From the NCBI RefSeq assembly GCF_039542225.1, contig NZ_BAABHS010000030.1:1-64000 (forward strand): DNA of 64,000 bases, read 5' to 3'. This DNA is from Yinghuangia aomiensis. Lineage in GTDB: Bacteria > Actinomycetota > Actinomycetes > Streptomycetales > Streptomycetaceae. A program made the translations under genes and the position numbers. Below the pieces are notes generated by a model that did not search any database, was not told the origin of the DNA, and saw only the letters and a list, made by a program, of their open reading frames with translations. Below are positions 17,701-25,024 of this stretch, piece by piece. The stretch's first letter is position 1. The number at the start of each line of letters is the position of its first letter.

Positions 17701-18372
17701 ATGCGCCCGAACCGGGCCGCGGCCAAAGCCGCCGCATGCGCCTTTCTGCCTGCCGTCCTGCTGAGCACCGGCTGCGGCGGATCCGACGACGCCGCGGGCG
17801 CGTCCACGGCCGAACGGCTGCGGCGGGCTCTCGTCACGACCGCCGACATCGCCGCCACCGGGCTCACCGTCGCGGAGTCGAATACCGGCGCGGACGCCGT
17901 CCCGGCCGCGGACAACGCCGCATGCCAGCCGGTCCTGGACCTGTTGTCGGCCCGAGCGGTCGGCACGCCGGCCTCCGGGTTGGTGGCGGCCACGGCCGCC
18001 AATCCCCCGAAGACCGCCGAACTCACGGCGATTGTGCTGGTGTCCTACCCGAACGGCGACGCGCAGAAGATCATGGACCGCGGGATCGCCGCGCTGGCGT
18101 CCTGCCCGACGTTCACCGGGCCGATCGCCGGGGGCGGCAAGGCGGAGTACGCCGCGGCGAAAGTGCAGGCATCGTCGTACGGCGACCAGTCGGCGACCGT
18201 GAAACTCGTGACGACCTCGCAAGGCGAGAGCATCACCGCGCAGTACATCGTGGCCCGGGTCGGGGACACCCTGGTCGACGTGGTGCTCGCGGACACGAAC
18301 GGCGGCCCCGGCGGCCTGCCCGCCTCGATGCTGGTGGCGAAGCAGATCGACAAGGTGAAGGCGATCTCCTGA
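17701..18372 (+). CDS. Putative lipoprotein in the ESX cluster
   Basis: 223-residue exported protein of unknown function. The N-terminus is MRPNRAAAKAAACAFLPAVL, then LSTGC, a signal peptide with a near-lipobox (Cys25; Ser instead of Leu at -3). The mature part, about 195 residues, has motifs VLVSYPNGDAQKIMDRGI and QYIVARVGDTLVDVVLADTN, which resemble sensor/PknH-type or LpqN-like extracytoplasmic lipoprotein folds in shape only. It follows mycP by 79 bases and faces eccC tail to tail with a 33-bp gap that has no terminator, so the two mRNAs may overlap. A role in ESX assembly or substrate handling at the membrane is inferred from position. Confidence 0.8.
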   Translation: MRPNRAAAKAAACAFLPAVLLSTGCGGSDDAAGASTAERLRRALVTTADIAATGLTVAESNTGADAVPAADNAACQPVLDLLSARAVGTPASGLVAATAANPPKTAELTAIVLVSYPNGDAQKIMDRGIAALASCPTFTGPIAGGGKAEYAAAKVQASSYGDQSATVKLVTTSQGESITAQYIVARVGDTLVDVVLADTNGGPGGLPASMLVAKQIDKVKAIS

Positions 18373-18405
18373 GCCGATCGCCCGACCGCCTTCACCTCGT
18401 GCGGG

Positions 18406-21400
18406 TCAGTTCTGCAGCCACGCCGTCTGAATCGTCGACACGCCGCGACGCCGCGAGACGAGCTGGCCGCGGCCCGGCGGGAGTTGGGCCGGGCGCACGC
18501 CGCCGATCAGCGGGCCTTCGTCGCGGCTGCCGGACAGCAGCAGGCCGCCGGTGCCCAGGTCGAGGAGCTTCTGCAGCACCGGCTCGTACAGTGCGCGGGC
18601 CGCGCCGCCCGAACCGCGGGCGATCACCAGGTGCAGGCCCACGTCGCGGGCCAGCGGCAGGTATTCGATCAGCGGTGCCAGCGGGTTGCCCGACGACGAG
18701 GCCACCAGGTCGTAGTCGTCGATGAGGAAGAACACGTCCGGCGCCGACCACCAACTGCGGTTCCGCAGCTGCTCCTGCGTCACCTCCGGGCCCGGAATGC
18801 GGCGGCTCAGCGAGTCGCACACCTGCTCCACCACCGGGCCGAGTGCCGGGCCCGCCGCCACGTAGTGCAGCAAGTGCGCCTCCGGGACGGCGCCGAGCAG
18901 GGAACGGCGGTAGTCAACGGTGATGATGCGGGCCTGCGCCGGCGTGTAGCGGTCGCAGATCCCGCGGGCGACCGTGCGCAGGAAGGCACTCTTGCCGGAC
19001 TCGTTCTCGCCGAAGAGCACGAAGCTGGGCTCGACCCGGAAGTCCAGGAACACCGGTTCGAGCGCCGCTTCGTCGATGCCGATCGGCACCGCCTGCCCGG
19101 GCACCGCGTCCGGCGTCGGCAGCCGGTCGTAGGCGAGCAGCCGCGGCAGCATCCGCACCCGCGGTGCCGGAGCGCCCGGCCACGCCGCCTTCACGCGCGC
19201 CACCAGGTCGGAAGCGCCGTCCGCCAGGTCGAGCGGGTCGCCGGAGCCGTCGACGCGGGGGAGCGCGGCAAGGAAGTGCAGGCCGTCCGGGGTGAGGCCG
19301 CGGCCCGGCGCGCCGGTCGGCACGTTCACCGCGATGCGCCGGTCGACTTCCGACTCCATCGGCTCGCCGAGCCGCAGTTCCAGCCGGGTCTGCAACTGGT
19401 CCTTCAGCGCGGGACGCACCTCCGGCCAGCGGCCCGCGGTCACCACCACGTGCACGCCGTAGCCGAGGCCGCGCGTGGCGATGTCGGTGATCGCGGCTTC
19501 CAACGCCTCGTAGTCGTTCCGGACGGTGAGCCAGCCGTCCACGACGAGGAAGACGTCGCCCCACTCCTCGCCGGGCAGCAGCCCGGCCGCCCGGCGCTGC
19601 CGGAACGTGGCGATCGAGTCGATGCCCTGTGCGCGGAACATCGTCTCGCGCCGTTCCAGGATGCCCGCGACCTCGCTCACGATCCGGCGCACCATCTCGC
19701 CGTCCATGCGCCCGGCCACGCCGCCCACGTGCGGCAGCTCGCCGAGCGACGCGAGACCGCCGCCGCCGAAGTCCAGGCAGTAGAACTGCGCTTCGGCCGG
19801 GGTGTGGGTGAGTGCCAGCGACGCCACCAGAGTGCGGGCCAGCGTGCTCTTGCCGCTGCGCGGCCCGCCGACGATCAGCACATGCCCGGCGGCACCCGCG
19901 AGGTCGACGAACAGCATGTCGCGGCGCTGCTCGAACGGCTTGTCGACGATGCCCAGAGGCGCGGCCAGCCGCCCGTTGCCCGCCCAGCCCGCGGCCGCCA
20001 GACCCCGGTCCGGCGTCGCGGCCAGCGGCGCCACGGAGGCGAACACCGCGTCCAGCGAGGGAGACTCCTCCAGCGGCGGCAGCCACACCTGGTGCGCGGG
20101 CGGGCCCTGCCCGGCCATCCGCCGCACGATCACGTCGAGCACCGTTTCGGCGAGCGCCGGGTTGCCCGGGCCCCCGGGCGCCCCCGGCTCGGGATCCGGC
20201 TCCGGGACTGCGGCCGACACGGCCGCGGACTGCTGTGCGGGCACGAACGCCGCCTCCGGGGTCCACGCGTTGCCGAACAGCACCGGCCGCGGCGCCCCGC
20301 CCGAGCGGTTCGCCGCCAGACTCGCGCTGCGGTAGGCACCTGACACGTAGGCCGCCTTGAACCGCGACATCGACTCGGTGTCGAACTTCAGCAGGCCCGA
20401 ACCCGGCACCGGCGGCAACTGGTAGGCGTCCGGAACCCCGAGCACCGCACGGGACTCCGCCGCGGAGAACGTCCGCAGACCGATCCGGTACGACAGATAG
20501 GTGTCCAGCCCCCGCAGCCGCCCCTCCTCCAGGCGCTGTGACGCCAGCAGCAGGTGCACGCCGAGCGACCGGCCGATCCGCCCGATCTGGATGAACATGT
20601 CGATGAAGTCGGGTTTCGCGGTCAGGAGTTCGCTGAACTCGTCGATGATGATGACCAGAGACGACAATGGCTCCAGGGGAGCGCCCGCAGCCCGTGCCCG
20701 CTCGTACTCGTGGATGTTGGGGTAGTTGCCCGCCGCCCGCAGCAGCTCCTGGCGGCGGGTCAGCTCGCCGGTGATCGCGTCCCGCATGCGGTCCACCAGC
20801 GTCAGGTCGTCCGCCAGGTTCGTGATCACCGCGGCGACGTGCGGCATGTCCGACATCCCGGAGAACGTCGCACCGCCCTTGAAGTCGGCGAGCACGAAGT
20901 TGAGGATCTCCGAGCTGTGCGTCATCGCCAGCCCCAGCACGAGCGTGCGCAGCAGCTCCGACTTGCCCGAACCCGTCGCCCCGACGCACAGCCCGTGCGG
21001 GCCCATGCCCTCGAGCGCGGACTCCTTCAAGTCCAGGAACACCGGCTCGCCGCCCTCGCCCAAACCGATCGGCACCCGCAGCCGGTCGTGCGGGGCCCGC
21101 GGCCGCCACGTCTGCGCGACATCCACCGACGCCGCGTCGCCGACGCCCATCAGCTCGGTGAAGTCCAGGTTCGCCAGCAGCGGTTCGTCGCCGTCCGCGT
21201 TCGACAGCCGCAGCGGCGCCAACGCGCGCGCCAGCGCCTCCGCATCGTGCACGCTCAGGACGTCGGGCCGGCCCTCGTACGCAGTCCCCGACGCCGAATC
21301 CAGCACCAGCCGATCCGGCTCCGCCACCACCGCGAGCCCGCCGCGCAACTCGTCCAGCGGACCGGCCACCACCTCGATGATCGTCACGCCCTGCAGGCCC

Positions 21401-22398
21401 TCGGACGCCGCGAGCACCGACCCCGACGGCACCGTCCCGCCGTCCAGCACCACGACCAGATGCGGCTGGTCCAACACCGGCGCACCACCCGGCGCGAACC
21501 GCGGCCGATTGCCGATCCGTTCGCCCAGCAGCCGCTCGACCTCGCCCAGATCCGCCACGATCAACCGCAGCGAACCCGCGCCGTCGGTCTCCGTCGGATG
21601 CTGCGCGTGCGGCAGCCACTTCGCCCAGTCCCACTGCGGCGCCTTCGACGGATGCACGGCCGCGGCGATCACCACGTCGTCGGGGGAGTGCAGCACCGCC
21701 AGCTGCGCGAGCATCGCCCGCGCGACCCCGTACACCGTGTCCGGGTCACCCGAGACCGTCAGGTGGTAGAACGACCGCAGCGATACCGCCATCGGCAAGT
21801 CGTCCAGCATCGACTGGGTCAGCAGGAACCGCCGCATCGCCTCCGCGCACAACGGCTCCAGGTCGTCCAGCGGCGCCGTCTGCGGCGCCACCAGCGGCGT
21901 CGCCAACTGCTGTTGCCCCGTGCCCACCCGGATCTGCGCGAAATCCGCGTCGCCCGCCCGGCGTTCCCATATCCGCCGGCCGCCCGCCACCACCGACCAC
22001 AGCTGGTCCGGCGCGGGATGCGTCCACAACTGCGCGCCCCGCTGCCGGCGCGCCGTCCGGCGCACCTTGCCGCGCTGCTGGTCCAGGTACTTCAGATAGT
22101 CGCGGCGCGCGTCCAGCATCGCCGGAGAATTGCCGCGGCGCGCCCGAGCGATGTTGGCGATCACCATGCCCAGCGACGACATCATCATCATGCCGCCCAT
22201 CACGAACATCATCTTGTTCGCGCCCGGCATGAACAGGAAACCCGCCGAACCCAGCGTGGTCATCATCGGCAGCAGGCTGTTCATCCAGCCCTGCTCCTGC
22301 CGGCGCTCCAGCTCCGGCGGGGCCTGCAACACGACTTCGTCCGCAGGCACCGCGGGCGGATACACCCTCGGCGGTCGCTTGACGATCACCACGGTCAT
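18406..22398 (-). CDS. eccC: Type VII secretion FtsK/SpoIIIE ATPase EccC (single-chain)
   Basis: 1330-residue motor of the ESX translocon that recognises WXG100 substrates. The N-terminus MTVVIVKRPPRVYPP is typical; two membrane helices follow (about residues 42-84, Met-rich), then a DUF/ATPase-like stalk and three FtsK/SpoIIIE ATPase domains. Walker A motifs are GATGSGKS (473-480), GGPRSGKS (~843-850) and GENESGKS (~1129-1136). Walker B reads LVIIIDEFSELL in domain 1, VFLVVDGWLTV in domain 2 (no Glu) and VFFLIDDYDLV in domain 3. The EccCa and EccCb halves are fused, unlike ESX-1 of M. tuberculosis. Start ATG 22398 is fixed by family similarity. It is divergent from eccD. Confidence 0.95.
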   Translation of the reverse strand: MTVVIVKRPPRVYPPAVPADEVVLQAPPELERRQEQGWMNSLLPMMTTLGSAGFLFMPGANKMMFVMGGMMMMSSLGMVIANIARARRGNSPAMLDARRDYLKYLDQQRGKVRRTARRQRGAQLWTHPAPDQLWSVVAGGRRIWERRAGDADFAQIRVGTGQQQLATPLVAPQTAPLDDLEPLCAEAMRRFLLTQSMLDDLPMAVSLRSFYHLTVSGDPDTVYGVARAMLAQLAVLHSPDDVVIAAAVHPSKAPQWDWAKWLPHAQHPTETDGAGSLRLIVADLGEVERLLGERIGNRPRFAPGGAPVLDQPHLVVVLDGGTVPSGSVLAASEGLQGVTIIEVVAGPLDELRGGLAVVAEPDRLVLDSASGTAYEGRPDVLSVHDAEALARALAPLRLSNADGDEPLLANLDFTELMGVGDAASVDVAQTWRPRAPHDRLRVPIGLGEGGEPVFLDLKESALEGMGPHGLCVGATGSGKSELLRTLVLGLAMTHSSEILNFVLADFKGGATFSGMSDMPHVAAVITNLADDLTLVDRMRDAITGELTRRQELLRAAGNYPNIHEYERARAAGAPLEPLSSLVIIIDEFSELLTAKPDFIDMFIQIGRIGRSLGVHLLLASQRLEEGRLRGLDTYLSYRIGLRTFSAAESRAVLGVPDAYQLPPVPGSGLLKFDTESMSRFKAAYVSGAYRSASLAANRSGGAPRPVLFGNAWTPEAAFVPAQQSAAVSAAVPEPDPEPGAPGGPGNPALAETVLDVIVRRMAGQGPPAHQVWLPPLEESPSLDAVFASVAPLAATPDRGLAAAGWAGNGRLAAPLGIVDKPFEQRRDMLFVDLAGAAGHVLIVGGPRSGKSTLARTLVASLALTHTPAEAQFYCLDFGGGGLASLGELPHVGGVAGRMDGEMVRRIVSEVAGILERRETMFRAQGIDSIATFRQRRAAGLLPGEEWGDVFLVVDGWLTVRNDYEALEAAITDIATRGLGYGVHVVVTAGRWPEVRPALKDQLQTRLELRLGEPMESEVDRRIAVNVPTGAPGRGLTPDGLHFLAALPRVDGSGDPLDLADGASDLVARVKAAWPGAPAPRVRMLPRLLAYDRLPTPDAVPGQAVPIGIDEAALEPVFLDFRVEPSFVLFGENESGKSAFLRTVARGICDRYTPAQARIITVDYRRSLLGAVPEAHLLHYVAAGPALGPVVEQVCDSLSRRIPGPEVTQEQLRNRSWWSAPDVFFLIDDYDLVASSSGNPLAPLIEYLPLARDVGLHLVIARGSGGAARALYEPVLQKLLDLGTGGLLLSGSRDEGPLIGGVRPAQLPPGRGQLVSRRRGVSTIQTAWLQN

Positions 22399-22715
22399 GT
22401 GAATTCGGCCCCCATCCGCGTCACTTCCGACCGCCGGCCGCACCGGCGCCGCGGAAACCGCACCCGGACAAGGAGGGATGGACCAGGGACCCACCCACCC
22501 CGTCAGGGCGGTCTCCAGCGAAGGCCCACGGTGACGGCCGGAACTCCCGGGCACCGCAAGGCGATGGCCGATACTACTGGTTGGCGCCGGGGACGCCACC
22601 GCAACACACACCGCGCGTTCCCCGCACGCAGTGCCGTACCCCACGGACCCGTTGGCGTCCGTTACAGTGCCGCCAGCCAAACAGCCACACCGGAAGCCAA
22701 CGGGGGAGCCGCCGG
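22399..22715. other. Divergent intergenic region eccC-eccD (317 bp)
   Basis: No gene is seen. It must carry both promoters. On the plus side a TACAGT at 22663-22668 could be the -10 of eccD, about 48 bases before its start. On the minus side TAGTAT (22577 to 22572) could be the -10 of eccC, leaving a leader of ~165 bases. Neither has a convincing -35. Confidence 0.4.
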
Positions 22716-24158
22716 GTGAGTACAGCAGTCGGCACGGTCGGAACTGCGGGCAGCGCCGCGTCCACCGTCACCATCGCCACCGGACTCGTCCGGGTCACCG
22801 TCGTCGCACCGGACTGCCGCGTCGACGTCGCCCTGCCCGAAGACGTGCCGCTCGCCGACCTCTACCCGGAGATCCTGCGCCTCTCCGGACAGACCCAGAC
22901 CGACGGCGCACCCACCGGATTCCACCTGCGCCGCATGGACGGCGGCGTCCTCGACAGCGCCCGCGGCCTCGCCGCCCAGGCCGTCCACGACGGCGCCCTC
23001 CTGCGCTTCACGCCGCTCGCCGACACCCTCCCGCCGCCCGTCTACGACGACGTCGTCGACTCCGTCGCCGCCTCGGTCACCGCCGACCACCGCCTCTGGT
23101 CGCCCGAACTCCTGCGCCGTGCCGCCCTGTCCGGCGCCGCGCTCTTCCTGAGCCTGGCCCCGGTCGCGCTCTGGCGCACCGCCGCGCCGCACTCCGCCGC
23201 GGGCATCGCCGCCGCCGTCCTCGCCCTGCTGCTCGCCGCCGTCGCCGGCGTCCGCGCCCGCGTCTACGACGACCCCGCCGGCGGCGCCGTCCTCGGCCTC
23301 GGCGCCCTGCCCAACGCCTTCTACGCCGGCCTCGGCGCGATCGCCCCCCACACCGGCGAAGGCCCCGGCCGCGTCCAATTCCTCGCCGCCTGCGCCGCCG
23401 CCATGATCGCCGCCACCCTCGTCGCGGTCCTCGTGCCCGCCCGCAACGCCGCCTACGTCGCCGGCGCCGGAGCCGGCGCGGGCGGCCTGCTCACCGCCCT
23501 CGGCCTGCTCGCCGCCGACACCACCCCCGGCCGCGCCGCCGCCGTCGCCGGAGTGACCGGGCTCGCCCTCGTCGCCTTCCTCCCCGCCTGGTCGGTACGC
23601 CTCGCCCGGCTCCCCATCGGCTTCCTGCCGCCCGACGCCCCCGCCGCCGCCCGCGCGACCGCCGACGACCCCGTCGACCACGAAGCCCTCGCCGCCCGGG
23701 CCCGCGCCGGACACCAGATGCTCACCGGCCTCGTCGGCGCCTGCGCCCTCGTCGTCGCCTCCGCCGCCCTGGTCACCGGCTACTCGACCGACACCTGGTC
23801 GCGCATCCTCACCGGCGCCCTCGGCATCGCCGTGCTCGCCCGCGCCCGCCTGTTCCGGCACACCCCGCAGGTCACCCTGCTGCTCGCGGCCGGCGCCGCC
23901 GCGCTCGTCTTCCTCTTCACCGGCATCGCCCTGCACACGGACTTCCACCAGGCCGAAGCGCAGGCCTGGCTGTACGGGCTGCCCACCGCCCTCGGCCTGG
24001 TCTTCGCGCTGATCGCGGCCACCGTCCCGGCCCGCGGCCTGTCCCCCTTCTGGGGCCGCGGCCTCGACATCCTGGAAGGCATGCTGCTGACCGCCGTCGT
24101 CCCGCTCTGCCTTGCGGCTCTCGGCGTCTATGGGACCCTGCGCAACATCACCGCCTGA
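22716..24158 (+). CDS. eccD: Type VII secretion integral membrane protein EccD
   Basis: 480-residue channel-lining component of the ESX translocon. The first ~90 residues (TGLVRVTVVAPDCRVDVALP onward) form the ubiquitin-like YukD/EccD domain; the remaining ~360 residues are about eleven hydrophobic helices, beginning near residue 135, very rich in Ala, Leu and Val. GTG 22716 has GGGGGAG seven bases upstream; an upstream in-frame extension to 22581 lacks similarity. It ends 192 bases before rpsO, so it is the last ESX gene and the chromosome returns to the conserved ribosomal/RNA-decay block here. Confidence 0.92.
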   Translation: MSTAVGTVGTAGSAASTVTIATGLVRVTVVAPDCRVDVALPEDVPLADLYPEILRLSGQTQTDGAPTGFHLRRMDGGVLDSARGLAAQAVHDGALLRFTPLADTLPPPVYDDVVDSVAASVTADHRLWSPELLRRAALSGAALFLSLAPVALWRTAAPHSAAGIAAAVLALLLAAVAGVRARVYDDPAGGAVLGLGALPNAFYAGLGAIAPHTGEGPGRVQFLAACAAAMIAATLVAVLVPARNAAYVAGAGAGAGGLLTALGLLAADTTPGRAAAVAGVTGLALVAFLPAWSVRLARLPIGFLPPDAPAAARATADDPVDHEALAARARAGHQMLTGLVGACALVVASAALVTGYSTDTWSRILTGALGIAVLARARLFRHTPQVTLLLAAGAAALVFLFTGIALHTDFHQAEAQAWLYGLPTALGLVFALIAATVPARGLSPFWGRGLDILEGMLLTAVVPLCLAALGVYGTLRNITA

Positions 24159-24202
24159 CCCCGGCCCGGCTGCGGCCCGACCGCCGCGCCGCCCGCGACT
24201 GC

Positions 24203-24349
24203 TACTGTGGGGACAACCTCCGGACCATCAGGCCCGGATTGCGTGCTGCCCGGGAAGCTCCGGCGGATCCGGGCGGCGCACAGTGAGTACGGAAGTCCCC
24301 CCGTGAAGCAGACCGGGGGCACTCACACTTCACTCGAATGGAGCACGCA
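24203..24349 (+). promoter_or_regulatory. rpsO promoter -10 and structured 5' leader
   Basis: A -10-like TACTGT at 24203-24208 would start an RNA near 24215 and leave a leader of ~135 bases before GTG 24350. Two hairpins fill it. The first pairs 24243-24253 with 24269-24279 (11 bp with two G-U pairs, 15-base loop). The second pairs GTGAGT (24283-24288) with ACTCAC (24321-24326) and, past an internal loop, CCCCC (24298-24302) with GGGGG (24315-24319). rpsO mRNAs of many bacteria, including actinobacteria, are autoregulated by S15 binding to such leaders; that this one is such an element is inference. Confidence 0.5.
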
Positions 24350-24637
24350 GTGTCGCTCGACGCCGCAACGAAGAAGCAGATCATGACGGAGTACGCCACG
24401 AAGGACGGCGACACCGGCTCCCCCGAGGTCCAGATCGCGATGCTCTCTCGCCGCATCAACGACCTCACCGAGCACCTCAAGCAGCACAAGCACGACCACC
24501 ACAGCCGCCGCGGCCTGCTGCTGCTCGTCGGCCAGCGGCGCCGCCTGCTGAAGTACCTGGCCAAGGTCGACATCGAGCGCTACCGCTCGCTGATCGCGCG
24601 CCTGGGCATCCGCGCCGGTTCGACGGGCGTCCGCTAA
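24350..24637 (+). CDS. rpsO: 30S ribosomal protein S15
   Basis: 95-residue primary binder of the 16S rRNA central domain. The family core is plain: GDTGSPEVQIAMLSRRINDL, KHDHHSRRGLLLLVGQRRRL and DIERYRSLIARLGIR. GTG 24350 gives the N-terminus VSLDAATKKQIM that matches streptomycete S15 and has GGAG six bases upstream; the ATG at 24338 in the same frame is less likely. It is followed by a hairpin and then pnp, the conserved rpsO-pnp arrangement. Confidence 0.98.
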   Translation: MSLDAATKKQIMTEYATKDGDTGSPEVQIAMLSRRINDLTEHLKQHKHDHHSRRGLLLLVGQRRRLLKYLAKVDIERYRSLIARLGIRAGSTGVR

Positions 24638-24647
24638 GCACCACCGG

Positions 24648-24678
24648 GAAGGAGCGGCTTATTCCGAGCCGCTCCTTC
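24648..24678 (+). terminator. Hairpin between rpsO and pnp
   Basis: Perfect 12-bp stem (24648-24659 with 24667-24678) with a 7-base loop and no U-tract, 10 bases past rpsO. It may be a partial terminator or a processing site: in S. coelicolor the rpsO-pnp readthrough transcript is cleaved by RNase III in the intergenic hairpin (known). Confidence 0.7.
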
Positions 24679-24701
24679 GCCGTATCCCGGGTCGGTTTTT
24701 G

Positions 24702-24707
24702 TAGGCT
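24702..24707 (+). promoter_or_regulatory. Candidate -10 element of pnp
   Basis: TAGGCT, a form common in streptomycete vegetative promoters, preceded by a T-rich patch (GTTTTTG). No clear -35 element is seen. A separate pnp promoter in this gap is known in S. coelicolor. Confidence 0.4.
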
Positions 24708-25024
24708 GTGACACAGCGGCGCTGTGGGTCACACCGCGCCACCGACCGACCGGTAGCGACGGCGCCCGACAACGGCGCCCCGCCTGCCGCAGCATCACCA
24801 AGCACGATCCGCTCCTCCCGGCACACGGCCGGGGCGAGCACCACCATCGGGAGTGCCGCCCGTACGGCACAGGCGCCGGCCCACGGCGCCGGTCCTCGGT
24901 AGTGGCCCCCGGGAATCCGGTCCGCCGGAAACGCCCCCGGAGGCTTCGATCGAAGACCGGCCCGGCCGTCCCTGAACCGTCGCGCACACCGCGGACTCCC
25001 ACGACGCGACGAGGAGGGTGCCCC

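Larger units (their letters stand above)
24638..25024 (+). other. rpsO-pnp intergenic region (387 bp)
   Basis: No gene is seen. It holds the hairpin at 24648-24678, a pnp -10 candidate TAGGCT at 24702-24707, a 12-bp perfect palindrome CTTCGATCGAAG at 24944-24955, and the pnp ribosome-binding site GAGGAGG at 25011-25017. A pnp leader of ~310 bases would result, long enough for post-transcriptional control. Confidence 0.6.

Noticed and set aside
20554..22719. 721-codon open frame on the plus strand opposite eccC
   Set aside because: Arg/His/Gln-rich peptide typical of an antisense frame of high-GC coding DNA; eccC motifs on the other strand are intact.
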